NCBI RefSeq assembly: GCF_020509005.1
Contig: NC_063021.1
Location: 3,038,001 to 3,102,000 of the forward strand
DNA length: 64,000 nt
DNA from: Fulvia fulva
Lineage: Eukaryota > Ascomycota > Dothideomycetes > Mycosphaerellales > Mycosphaerellaceae
Direction of reading: 5' to 3'
The notes below the pieces were generated by a model. The model was given only the letters and a program-made list of their open reading frames with translations. It was not told where the DNA came from and ran no database searches. Within the stretch, counting starts at the first letter, position 1. Each line of letters starts with the position of its first letter. Below, piece by piece: positions 11,054-22,063 of the stretch. Made by a program: the position numbers and the translations under genes.

Positions 11054-11313
11054 TATACTGTGATGAGGGCTTCGCCGCGGCAACTTCCTGGAGAGGAGGC
11101 AGTTGTGAATGAAGACTAGGGGTACGATTATCACGAGCTTGACCAGTACAGATAGAGCTTTCGAAATGCTTCGATGTCTGTGACAATCTGTCTCTTGCTC
11201 TGTCCTTCCACCATGATCGTGATTGACGGCATTTTCTGCTAGTACCTCAGCTTCAACGCATCCTGCAGAGTCACGCAAAGCGCGTCGCGCCTAGAACAAG
11301 TTGGTGACCAGTG

Positions 11314-12998
11314 TCACATCTCGGCCGTTGTGGTATCCTGAGGCCGGTGCAACTCTGGGACGAGGCCAAATCTGGCCTTCATGTCAGCCACCACTACTTG
11401 CATCGGCGTGACGTAGACACAGAGCTCGGTCCTGTTCGAATCGACCTTGCTCACTCCGCCTGCGCTGACAATTCCGACCCATGCGCCGTGCTGATCGATC
11501 ACAGGGCCTCCAGAGTCACTCATGTAGCTGAAAGCGTAGCCCGCTGTGGTTGAGAGAACTGAAACCTCGAGTGACTCTTCTTCGTTGTGATCATGGTAAG
11601 CCGTAACCTTGTCGTCCATGACAAAGCCGAAGGTAGTGAGCGTGCTTCGGCCGACCTTCATGACCTCGGATCCAGGAATCATCTGACCAATGCTGAGGAT
11701 AGTCCTGTGGGCGCGCATCGAGTCGAATGCTTGCGGATAGCCTCGCTGTCTATGCGGCCATGGAATAGACGTCGAGAGGATGTTGCTGAACTTACCATAA
11801 TGTTCAGGATAATGGCATAGTCGACCATTATTTTGTCATGCTCGTTGGGCCAGTCCGCGAGCTCGGAAGAATACACCCACACGCTCTTGCCTGAACTACA
11901 ATAGAGCTCTCCAAAAGGTATCTCCCTCAGTGGATTTGCTTTCTCGCACTGAGCATCGATCGCAGCTTGCTCTTCGATGCGCCCAAGTATGTGTCGGTCG
12001 TCTACGATCTCTTGCTGCTCATCCTGCTGCAATTTGCCAAACGCCGTTGCTCCAGCTTGAGGATGTTCGTTGATCATGTAGATTCTGCTGTCCCAGAGAT
12101 TTCTGCGCCGCTGCCGATCGAACCATGTGTCTTCGCGATCGCTCTCGCTCATGTGAGCGGCCACTGTTACAGAATCAGGGTCCCGGCGCATGTCTTCGGC
12201 CTCCTGGATGCTGATGGCGGCGTTGACGACTTTCTGTGGGCGCTTGTCATCTTTCCGGCGGCTCACAACGTGATGGCTTGTGGTGGTGAAAAGCTGCTTG
12301 TCGCCGTTCTCGTCCAGAATGTGCTGATTCTTGTTGTTGGTGTCCTTGAGGTAAAAAGCCGGTCCACATGTACCCGAACAATATTTCCCACGGCCCTTTT
12401 GCATACCAGTGGACATACCAGTAATACAGTCGTCCATATTGCACGATTTCTCCTTTCCATATCGGATCTTTGCCTTCGAACCCTCAGGTCCGAACATGGT
12501 GACCTTGGAGAACGTATCCTTCGGGAGTTTGCCAGCCATGCGCTTCTTCTCTAGTGAGTCGGGAGTTTTTGTGGACGTCGGCTTGTCGCCGAAGTCGACA
12601 GCGTATTCGCCCTCAAAGTACCGCACAATGACTGGGTCAAGAGTCGGAAAGTGGCGCTGAATGAGTATGACAGTGGCATCGTGGACGATGTTGTGAGAGC
12701 CCTTCTGGAAGACTATGACCGCAAAGAACAGAGGCGAGACAGGTGTGGGATGTTCGGTAGAGGCCCGGGCTGCACCAGTGACGGCCTGGACATACTCGAT
12801 GGCCACCTTCGCGCCAGGAAGTGATTGTATCTCTTCCTTGAAGTCCCGCTTGAGAAGTTTCCAAGTGTCGTATTCAGCTTGACCGTTATCCCTTAAGCGG
12901 CGAAGAGAGGCTGAGTAAACGTAATGTAGAGGGTACTGCAGTTGCAGCGGTTCCTCGTAGGGGGGATGCCAAGAAGGTATGTCTACCAACTTGAGCAT
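11314..12998 (-). CDS. Trypsin-like serine protease with novel N-terminal domain
   Basis: Two exons: 12998-11796 and 11745-11314, with a 50-nt intron (GTAAGT..ACAG); 544 residues, in phase. Residues 1-140 form a domain with WHPPYEEPLQLQYP and VIVRYFEGEYAVDF. The rest has features of a chymotrypsin-fold protease: Cys-containing CGPAFYLKD (about 211-219), TTTSHHVV (about 238-245) with a candidate catalytic His, and SYMSDSGGPVID with candidate Ser near residue 479, followed by WVGIVSAGG, a typical substrate-pocket strand. The catalytic Asp was not assigned. No signal peptide is visible, so it is probably intracellular. It converges with its N-terminal paralogue at 10598-11053, with 260 bp between stops. 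The protease fold is inferred from motifs. Start choice is the first in-frame ATG. Confidence 0.72.
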
Positions 12999-14074
12999 GG
13001 TCGACGATACTGCCGATGCCAGAGAGAATCAGTGCCAGCTTACACAATCACACTACAATCTGGCTGGCCGGCTTGTGTTGCTGTGTTTTGGTTGTCAGTC
13101 GCACTTTTCTGCTCCGTGATCCCCAGGCTGCCACTGCTGTCCAGGCTGCGAAAGGAACAGACCTGATGACAGAGCCGTCGCTGCCCTCGAGACGTACATG
13201 TATGTGACGTGCCCCTAGGGCCTGCCCTGCCAGCATACATGTACATGTAACGGTGCAATGGTTGGTTCGAGGCTTAACGGCTCAGTCGGTGCAGCGACAC
13301 CAGCGACACTGTAGCGCTGCGAATAAGCGTTCATGTTGCCGATGCTTCTGGCGTACGATCGGTGACGAGGCACTGGGACGTTCTCTCTCGCTGTTGCACG
13401 ACACCCTTCGCAGTGTAGCAGCCTGATCGATGTAGTAGTGATCCCAGCAATCTCACAAGACGCACATGTAGCGTCGCCCGGGCTGATATTGCCTGCCAGT
13501 AGACTGTACGTGTTATTCAATCGACCTTTGTGAAGAGACCATCAACGTCATGCGATGATGGGCTGAGTCGGTTGAGACACATGAAATATCTCCTCGAGGT
13601 CCTTCTCTTCAGATCGTGATTGCACCAAATCTACATAACCCTGGGGCCTGGCGTCGACGATATACTAAAAGCGATCTGTAGAAAGAACGAATTATAATTA
13701 CGGACCTTACCGCTATTCCAGGACCATTCCGGGTGCAAAAACGTTGCACGATAGGCCGGCAGTAACACGAAGGATGATGATGGGCGATCGTAGGTCTGCA
13801 AAAATCGCTGCTATTGTCTTGCTCTTTACGCCGCACGCACTGTGGCATGTGCATTTGCAAAGTGCCAATGCCATGCTACAGGAATTTCCGCGACCTCATT
13901 CTCGATGTGCTGCCACATCTTTTTATCGATAGCTACATGACTATAACACGAGAGGGAAGTAGCACTGTTATTTCGAAACAATACATAGAACCACAACGAT
14001 ACCGAACCTCCCAACAAAGCACTTCCAAGTTGTGATCCAGTACCTCACCACCAAACCCAAGCCAACCACCTACC
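12999..14074. other. Intergenic region
   Basis: About 1.08 kb between the protease start (-) and the ABM-like gene start (+). It contains pairs of ACATGTA-type motifs near 13193-13250 but no protein-like frame. Confidence 0.45.
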
Positions 14075-14536
14075 ATGTCCGAAGTCCACATCGTCGCCAT
14101 CATCCACCCAACCGCAGGCAAACAAGACCGCGTACATCTCCCATACCCACCCACCCACCACCACCACTTCCACCTAACCCACTAACCCACTCCCCAGCTC
14201 ATCTCCCTCCTCAAAGACATGTGCAAAGACGTCCACACCAAAGAAGACTACACCCTCCGCTACATCGCCACCGAACAAATCGGTCCCGAGCAGCCCACGA
14301 CTCCAGATATCGTCATGATCGAGACGTAAGTTTTCCTTCTGTCCATCTCTGCCACAGTACTGATAGATACGACTAGGTACAAAGACAAGGCGTCAGCAGA
14401 CAAGCACACCCCAGAGGAACACTTCAACGCTTTGTTTGCGGCGTTTGAGAAGGAGGGCTTGATGGGGAAGGCGCCGTATTTGGCGCAGACGAAGAGTATT
14501 TCCGGTTTCGATCTGGATAGGAAGTTCATCCAATAG
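14075..14536 (+). CDS. Small antibiotic-biosynthesis-monooxygenase-like (ABM) protein
   Basis: Three exons: 14075-14131, 14198-14325 and 14377-14536; 114 residues, all phases consistent. It begins MSEVHIVAIIHPTAGKQDR and continues LISLLKDMCKDVHTKEDYTL, RYIATEQ and PDIVMIETYKDKAS, then EEHFNALFAAFEKEGLM. The pattern of a short beta strand, a helix, a strand with E-x-Y-K/D-x-x-A and a helix with H is that of dimeric alpha+beta barrel ABM proteins. Such proteins are small cytosolic enzymes or stress proteins with varied substrates, so no reaction can be assigned. Confidence 0.75.
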
Positions 14537-14702
14537 AGCGTGGAGATTTTATGTGGGAGATGATGGACGAACATGATGTGTTGAGATTATGCATGTAGCA
14601 CATAAAGCTTTCATAGCACTATCAACAGCACTGAGCACTGCTCATGGCATTTCATTGCCGTTCCTATCCTGCGCAACTCACTGGATCACCGCCTCATACA
14701 TT

Positions 14703-16816
14703 TCAACGAACGGTTCTGCTACTTCCACTCGAACCTGATCCCTGCGACGAGACCTCGACACCTCCGGCGCTGCTTTGACTACTGAAGCCAGCAGCATTGT
14801 TTCGACGTCCATGAGCGGTACCACGGTTGCGACCTCGGAGTGGCGCAGTGCGCTGATGGATATGTGCGAGGGTATTGTCCAGGTTGAAAGGGTGGCGGTA
14901 GGTGAGATTCGGCGGCCTGTACGGGCCATTGGGTGCAGCAGCATTCCTCGTTGTGGGATGGGTGTACATGAACCGGCGATTGAATGCTTGCACACCCAGT
15001 CCATCCGCATGCCGTGGTCCGTAGTGTGGTGGGTTGGCAGGCATGTGAACATGACGGCTACGATGTGGACCGAGGGTGTGGAGGCGATGATTGTAGCGGT
15101 TAGTGCTCGGTGCTTGAGCTCTAGTACCTGTCGAGGAAGTTAGCATGTGATCATTCATTTGCAATACGAGCACATTGATGCGCACCCAGTAGCCGTACTT
15201 TGGTCATCAGACTCGTCTCCGTCACTTTCGTCTTCGCCATATCCTGCATTGTACTGGCTGTAGATTTGCCCAAACTCGTCGCGATTTTGATAGTCGATGT
15301 GTTCGGGCTCATCGTGCTCGGTCACCTCATCGTCTGCCCCGCTCTCAACATCTGAGTCGTCGTAGTAATTGATATGTTCCTGCTGCTGTCGCGCCGGTGC
15401 TGGCTGTATTGGCGAGAAGCCGCCAGCTTCGGACTGGGTTGTAGCATTCGTTCCCGCATCAGAGTCGTCTTCATCGTCGTCACTTCGGATGGTCATCACG
15501 CGACGCGTTCTGGCTGGGACGCGTCTGCCACGACTGCGTTGAGCAGTCCTTATAGGTTCGTCGTCTTCATCATCCTCTTCGTCAGACTCGTCTTCCGAGT
15601 CACTAGGATCAGATACCATGCTTGCGGCAGCAGAAGATGGGTCTTCAGAAGTGATTCGGCGCGGCACTCTCACGGGAACCCTGCGAGACAGTCTTGGTTG
15701 TACGGGTTGTTCTTCTTCCTCTTCTTCCTCCTCGCTTTCGCTGACCTCCTCGATTCTCCGGCGCCGTTGGGGTGCGTTGTTGTTGACCTCTGGGGCCTCG
15801 GAATGGCCCACTTGCTCATCATCACTACTCCGGTATGCGTTAATCGGCTCGTCATCGATGAACCCATCCATAAATTCCTCGTGCTCGTCTTGCGAAAGGT
15901 CGACGTCAGATGAGGGTGCGGCCCATTCGCGGTGCTGCCATGGAGGATGGCCCGGCTGATAAGGATCCCACACGTCTGCGTGGGCATCAATTAGGCCCAA
16001 TTCAGTGTCATCGTCGTAGTCTTCGGCTTCCAGCTCGTGGTCCAGCTCAAGGTCGTCACTGTCCACTGATTCCTCGTCACTGCTCCAGGCCAGGTCATCC
16101 TCTTCAGTCCGCACACGAATGCCACAACCACTGCATCGACCATCTTCCACCTCGTGCGTACACTCAGGACACCTGTAGACGTTATCGCCGTGGTCGCGAA
16201 TCGCCTCAACCGGTGCCCGTCTTGTGCCCTTTTTAAAGCTGCCCTTGAATAGACCACCAGTTTCGACGTGTGTATTCGCCCTATCCTTGGCCACAATGTC
16301 TGCTTCTTCCTTGGCGAGCTGATTATGCTCTTCACTAGTCTCGCCATCAGGCAGCAGCGCACTCCGGCCGACAAAGATCAACACCAGTTCCCTTATCAGG
16401 TATGAAGGCGCAGGCTCGTCTTTGATCACAGTTCGACAGTCTGGACACGTCTTGCTCTTATTTTGGCCCATCCACTGCGACAGGCAGCTGTAGCAGAAAG
16501 TATGCCCGCACGTGAGCGCATAAGGCTCGTAGAGGAATCGCTGGCAGATCTTGCAGGTGATGAGCTGGCGCATTTCATCCAGGTCACCATGCAAGCTGCG
16601 CAGCGACTGCTCATGGTGGCATATGTCCTTGGTCGGGCTTTCGTCTTCGGTCTTGGGGGCGATCATGGGTACTGATGGCTCTGGCTTGGCGGGTGTGACA
16701 AGGCCTACTGTTTCCGGGCTCTTGGACAGGCCAGCCGGTCGGCCGGCATCTCGAGATGTCTTAACTCTCTTGCGCGAGCTGCCTTCCGCCGTCTGATAGC
16801 TGCCGTCGCCAGGCAT
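14703..16816 (-). CDS. RING finger E3 ubiquitin ligase with long acidic region
   Basis: Exon 1 is 16816-15199. I join it to 15127-14703 through a 71-nt intron (GTACGG..CGACAG, branch TGCTAAC), giving 680 residues in whole codons. Residues about 85-135 form a C3HC4 RING: CKICQRFLYEPYALTCGHTF, CYSCL and CPDCR. A second zinc-binding stretch, CPECTHEVEDGRCSGCG, follows near 210-230. The rest is very acidic, with long Asp/Glu runs and basic patches such as RRVPVRVPRR, and a Ser/Gly-rich tail. The layout suggests a nuclear or chromatin-linked E3 ligase. The donor GTACGG is not a strong consensus, and a downstream GTGCGC donor is an alternative, so the C-terminal 140 residues are less certain than the rest. 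Confidence 0.8.
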
Positions 16817-16852
16817 TGTGTCCTGTGTGATGGACGGTGTGGGCGCGTTATT

Positions 16853-17176
16853 TCATTCGGGATGCGTTGGACTCGCGATCAGGTCTTGCGTTGCCTGTGC
16901 CCCTCGGTAAACGACGGGAGGTACGTGTTCAGGTGCTGTTTCGCGCGGCTGCGTAAGATCAGCATCGGTGGCCGGCTTGGTGAAATGTGCTTGTGTATGT
17001 CCCAGACGGGTGAGAAATTCGTGATCGGCGGTCGGTGTTTGTAGGAAAGTGGTTGTCGAGGTACAAATGTCAGTGATGATTGTTGGAAAGTGGTTCGCAA
17101 GGGTGTGACGCGCTAACAACAGATCGTGCACAGGGCAGAAGCTTAAGTTGCTGATCTCACGTGTTTGCTCGGTCAT
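16853..17176 (-). CDS. Doubtful small hypothetical protein
   Basis: A 107-residue frame (MTEQTREISNLSFCP, HTLANHFPTIITDICTST) ends 36 bp upstream of the RING gene start on the same strand. It could be a real small gene, a 5' exon or chance sequence in the RING gene 5' leader. No domain is recognised. Confidence 0.25.
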   Translation of the reverse strand: MTEQTREISNLSFCPVHDLLLARHTLANHFPTIITDICTSTTTFLQTPTADHEFLTRLGHTQAHFTKPATDADLTQPRETAPEHVPPVVYRGAQATQDLIASPTHPE

Positions 17177-17326
17177 AGCTCAACCGGATACGCGTCCGAG
17201 AACCCGCACTACAAGCAGACCTGCCTCTCCTATACCAATACTATACCACAATCTATAACTTCATAATGTCTTCTTCGCCATCGTCGTTCCGCTCCGAAGT
17301 GATGTTATGTCCTCTTTGCGCCTCCT

Positions 17327-18715
17327 ATGCCCAAACACGAAGGCTCAATGGCGGCTGAGCCAGCAGGACCGCCAATCGAACTGCAGCCACAAGACCATGT
17401 CAGGAGCGATGACCTGGAAGAAGGTTCAGCACAACATGCGAACACAACTTCCGCCATACAGCCACTCGTAGTCCGCGACGTGACCGCATTGAAGCCTGTC
17501 AGTGCAATCCTGTGCTTCCTCAATTGCGGCGTCAACGATGGATCACTCGGAGCATTGATCCCATACATCCTGAGGCACTACACAATCTCCACCGCCTGGA
17601 TGGCGATTCCATACGGAGTAGCAGTTGTAGGCTGGCTGCTCGCTGCAATGGTTGGAGGCTACATCAGGATTTCAATCGGCACCGGTGGTATCATCGTCGC
17701 AGGAGCATTACTCCAGCTTCTGGCACAGCTACTCAGATTCTGGGAACCACCGTTTGGCCTATTATCGTTCACCTTCTTCGTCGTCGCCCTCGGCCAAGCG
17801 CTCCAGGAACCTCAAGCGAACACGTTCGTCACATCGTTGAAGTCAACTCATCGATGGCTCGGGGTGATTCATGGCTGCTATGCGGTGGGTGGACTTATTG
17901 GACCTCTCATTGCCTCCGCTATTGCCTCGAATATGCAGGGTCAATGGGCTGCGTTCTATTATGTCCCCACTGGTATCGGTGTGGTCAACCTGGCGCTTTG
18001 CAGCTATGCGTTTCGAGACGAGGTCGCCATTCGCCGATCACATGGACCGTCAGCGAATACTAGACGCAGCAGAACTGCTCTTGTGGAGCTGAAAGCTACC
18101 ATCAAGCAGAAGAACGTCTGGCTTCTTAGCATCTTCTCCTTCCTTTATCTCGGAGCCGCCATTACAGCAGGTGGCTGGGTTGTCGAGTTCCTGGTCGAGG
18201 TCAGAGAAGGACGCCTATCTCAAGTCGGGTACATCGCCGCGGCTTTCATGGGTGGAACGGCAGCTGATCGCTTTCTTCTCGCAGAACCCGCCCATCGGTT
18301 CGGTGAGAAGCGCATGGGCATCGTCTGTGCTGTGCTCAGCATAGTATTCCAAGTCATCTTCTGGCAAGTGCCGAACATTGTGGTCAATGCTGTCGCTGTC
18401 AGCTTTCTGGGCTTCCTACTAGGACCATTCTTCGCCACTGCAGTCTCTGTTGGCTCGAAGGTCATACCACAGGAGCTGCAACAGTCTGGCCTAGGTAGGT
18501 CGTGCCTTGCCTAACACGAGTGGCGATAACTAATCCCGATAGCTTTCATGTTCCTCGTGGCTCAAGCAGGCGGGGCTACCTTCCCAGCCATCACTGGCAT
18601 CATCTCCGCTCGAAATGGAGTCGGGACCCTGCAGCCAGTACTCGTTGGTTTACTTGCTGCGATGACAGTAGCTTGGCTGGTCGTGCCGAATCCGAGAGGA
18701 AAAAGCTTGTTGTGA
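17327..18715 (+). CDS. MFS transporter, BSC6/FHS-like
   Basis: Two exons: 17327-18494 and 18543-18715, with a 48-nt intron (GTAGGT..GATAG); 446 residues, in phase. About twelve hydrophobic segments follow a soluble N-terminus of about 55 residues. Early motif VSAILCFLNCGVNDGSLGAL is typical of fungal bypass-of-stop-codon-6-like and fucose/H+ symporter-like carriers. FVTSLKSTHRWLGVIHGCY and GGLIGPLIAS are also conserved in that group. It should sit in the plasma or vacuolar membrane and move a small polar solute. Its stop lies 25 bp from the stop of the methyltransferase. In context it is the probable uptake or export carrier of the 17-25 kb gene set. A second in-frame ATG at 17348 is an alternative start. 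Confidence 0.88.
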
Positions 18716-18739
18716 GAATTTGGTGAAGCAGTCTGATCC

Positions 18740-19680
18740 CTAAGCTTTCCTCAAAATCACCTCCCCATGCATACACCCAAAACATCCATCCTCAGCCTCG
18801 ATCCACTCCCGCAACGCCTTTGCCATCTCATCCATCTCCCCTTCATCCCAGCGCAGATTCCCCTCAAGAACCTTTCTCCTCATCTCCCCATGTTTGATCC
18901 TATCCCTCATCGTTTCTCCCCACATTTCCCGTTCCTCTCTCGTACTATAACACCACGTCCCCATAGTCGCTGTAATATCTTCCCTCTTGACGCCAGCCTG
19001 CATCGCCAATGACACAAGTCTCACGCCCATGTCTTCTGAACCTCCTGCAGCGGTCATGACGGCCCTGATGCACTTGGTGAACTCGGTCAGCCCAGGAAGG
19101 TCCGGGTACCAATTCCACATCCTCAGATCACGTTCTCTCAATGCTACGATCCCGCCGGGCTTACAGACGCGCAACATTGACCGAAGTGCTTCAAGGGGCT
19201 GATTCAAATGACACAGAACCTGCTGCGCGTGCACGACATCAAACTCCCCATCTCCGAATGGAAAATCATAAATACTGGCCACTTGACAGTGCATATTCGT
19301 CACACCTTGGTCCCTCGCATGGGATGCTGCGCGCTCAACGACTTCGGGGGAGAGATCTGTGGCGGTTATGGTGCCCTGGGGCATGTACTTGGAGAGAGAA
19401 GCAACGACTGTGCCGGGTCCTGTGCCGCAGTCGAGGATTTTGAGGGAGGGGTTGGCTTGGGCCATGGATTGGAGAATCGGGATGAGATAGGATGCGCTGT
19501 TCTCTGCTGTGCGCCAGGTAATCTGGCTCCACTACTCCGCTGCAGCTGTCCGAAGGCAGGCACTGTAAGTACCGATTGGAGTGTGTTGGGCGCGAGACGC
19601 AGGCCGCGTGTAGTCTTGAAGAGATGATGGCAAAGCTAAAAATAGATTTGAGCTTGACTACACACGAGCCGATTAGACAT
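18740..19680 (-). CDS. SAM-dependent methyltransferase (UbiE/COQ5-type fold)
   Basis: The main exon is 19522-18740, with probable short upstream exons 19614-19573 and 19680-19666 (introns of 50 and 51 nt); 279 residues in whole codons. The upstream exons give a start MSNRL and then TRGLRLAPNTLQS spliced to ITWRTAENSASYLIP, a layout seen in fungal class I methyltransferases. Motif I is ILDCGTGPG, motif II is ITATDLSPE, and VASIYDFPFGDGEFDVV and LRVCKPGGIVALRE complete the Rossmann-fold signature. The carbon, nitrogen or oxygen acceptor cannot be told. It is tail-to-tail with the MFS gene and upstream of it on the same strand lie the GGT and glutamine-synthetase-like genes. The main exon is certain; the two small exons are moderately sure. 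Confidence 0.85.
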
Positions 19681-19792
19681 GAACTCGTGAATGGGAACTT
19701 TACATGAAGCTCAATTTTGCCACTACGAGTAGAAAGCACTTAGGCCTAGTTAGATCAAGCACATACTCTTATGGAATTGCCACGAATGCTTG

Positions 19793-21813
19793 TCACAGAT
19801 CTGAGCCGGGATCCATGCGAACCCGTGGATCTGGGACAGCCTCAAAGGTGCCGTTGGTGTGCCGTTTGAGCGCATGCGTGAAAGACAATGGTCCATTTGA
19901 CCAGGTTGTGTTCAGGCCTTTGTCACGGAGGTAGGCGACTGTACCGTGATCATATTCAGGTTCAAACATGATCCGATCCGGTATCAACTGGTCATGGAAT
20001 CTCGGTGCGTCGATAGCCTCTCGGGCGCTTTGCTGCAAGCTTAAGACACGCCAAAGGCTCTGAATGGTCGATGTGATTATGTGTGATCCCCTTGCGGCGC
20101 CCGTGGCATAATAGAAGGTCTGATTTCCTGCGAAGTAGGCGATCGACGGGGACATTGAAGACAAGGGTCGCTTGCCTGGAGCAATGTAGTTGGCGGCAGC
20201 CGGCTGATAGCCGTCGGCGTTGGGGGCGTCTGGAATGGAGAAGTCGTTCATCTCATTGTTGAGAATAAGACCGGTTTCAGGTACCATGAGATGCGATCCA
20301 AACCCAAGATTGACTGTACTGGTCAGGGAAACAACCATGCCAAGACTGTCAGCCGTGACCAGGTGTGATGTGCCATGTCTAGGGATGATTAGCAGAGAAT
20401 GATGCGATGCGCGAGGGTGAGTCTCACGAGTCGGCAGATTTCAGGCCGTCGGGATTGTACGCGGAGATTGGCAGAGTGTGTTGATCGGAGATCTTACTCC
20501 TGATGTATTCCCCAGTGCCGTAAGAAAGTATATCCCTCTCCCACTCATCAACACCCGGAACGAAAGAAGGGTCGCCAAGTTTGACGCGCTGCGAGTATCA
20601 GCGGTGTTCTCTGAATGTCAAGGACCTACCTTCCTTACCTGGCCGTAAGCGAAGCGTATCGCTTGATCGAGATGATAAGTGCTCATTTTGATGTCAGTGG
20701 GCGAGACACTTCCAGCATAGCCTTTGATGATGTTCATAGTGCTCAGTACAACAGAGCCACCACCAGGCGCACCACAACTCACAATCTTGTAGTCGCCAAA
20801 TTTGAGTTCGACAGGTCTTCGAAGAGCCACTTTGTACTGTTGTAGATCATCCAAAGTCATTGTTCCATTGGCTTGTTGCAATGCACGAATCGTGGCTTCG
20901 GCGAGAGTACCCGTATAGGATGCGTCAGGCCCCTCATGTGCGATGCTCTCGAGGAGGTTGGCATATCGTTTTCTGAACATTGTGTCACCGCTTCCAACTC
21001 TTGTACCATTCGGCGCAAAGTCAATGGCCCATGTTGCGTCTTGTGAAGGAAAGCTATCTGGTCCCCAGAGGTTCATGGCCCAATTCAAGGCGGAGCTCAC
21101 CACGAAACCGTCTCGAGCCAGATTGATGGAAGGTTCAAGCAAGACGTCCCAAGGTAGAGAGCCGTACTGTTGGTGAAGGTATTCTAGCCCTTGAAGCTCG
21201 CCGGGCACACCGCTTCCAAGTATCAGCACACGGTGCAGTTTGCGCCTGGAGTGTCTCCTGGCCTACCTTGCTAAACCCCCAAATATCGATGCATTGACGT
21301 CAGTGTTATACATGTCTCGAAAAGCAGCGATCGGGGCTGTTTCCCGAAAATCGACAAAACTGTAAGAGCCATTGATAGCCCTGACGAGGGCGAAACCTCC
21401 ACCTCCCAGTCCAGTCCACTGCATGCCTATTTGCCATCAGCATCATTTTGCGCCAACGTCCCACGGTACTCACCGACGACCCCAAGGCAGAACTCTGTCG
21501 CTATAGCCTATACACGTCAGCAGCGCTTTTCCTCCTGACGCACGACAACGGCACGCACTGCATCCACGGCATTGCCATGCAATTCAAGCATGGCTAAGCC
21601 ACCGTTGCTACATGTTGCCGATGATGATGCTACATCGCCATAACGGTTGCCCGAGATTGAGATCGGACGAGGCTCTGGGCCAGTGGGCAGTAATCGAGCT
21701 GCTGTAGAATATGCTCTGCCAACAAAGACAAGTGTGCCTACCACACAGAGTGCCAACGTGCAGACCATTGTGCGCTCCACACAAAGCCTGCGGGCACGTC
21801 GAGAAGAGAGCAT
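19793..21813 (-). CDS. Gamma-glutamyltranspeptidase (membrane-anchored)
   Basis: Six exons: 21813-21559, 21507-21474, 21426-21267, 21212-20639, 20588-20428 and 20378-19793; 589 residues with all phases matching. An N-terminal signal anchor (VCTLALCVVGTLVFVG) precedes the luminal or extracellular enzyme. Motifs: AVDAAIATEFCLGVV, GLGGGGFALVR, VDFRETAP, GVPGELQGLEY and GAPGGGSVVLSTMN. The autoprocessing site lies in HGTSHLVTAD, whose Thr (codon near 20370) becomes the N-terminal nucleophile of the small subunit. ILNNEMNDFS and the glycine-rich ends complete the family pattern. GGT cleaves or transfers gamma-glutamyl groups of glutathione and other gamma-glutamyl amides. Its position beside a glutamine-synthetase-like ligase suggests a making and breaking pair for gamma-glutamyl adducts. 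That role is inference. Confidence 0.93.
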
Positions 21814-21973
21814 CTCACATAGTGCGATGTGACAGCTAGGTCGCGTCTGTACATGGCGTCGTGGTGCAAATGTCGAGCAAGGCAAGAGTCGTGCTTCATG
21901 TGGTACAAGGGACCAAGGCAGGGACCAAGGACCGTTCTTCGGTTACCACAACACCCCCATAAAGTTTACGGCA

Positions 21974-22001
21974 CGGAAACGGACTCTCGGGTCCGGACCG
22001 G
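21974..22001. promoter_or_regulatory. Cluster of CGG triplets around TCCGGA upstream of GGT
   Basis: Within the 250-bp gap upstream of the GGT start there are CGG triplets at 21974, 21980, 21988 and 21999 and a central palindrome TCCGGA (21992-21997). Spaced or inverted CGG triplets are the typical recognition pattern of Zn2Cys6 fungal regulators. Function is inferred. Confidence 0.3.
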
Positions 22002-22063
22002 TGAGACCTTCAACCAATCGTCTCCCTCCACCACTACGTCTCAGAGCCGAGTGTCTTTGTACT

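Noticed and set aside
11111..11313. Remnant of the protease domain after the stand-alone paralogue
   Set aside because: I looked for continued similarity after the stop at 11053 but found only a few coincidental residues.
17161..17200. Possible tRNA-like segment (GGTCATAGCTCAACCGG)
   Set aside because: It resembles a D-arm locally, but no anticodon stem or T-arm can be formed at the right spacing.
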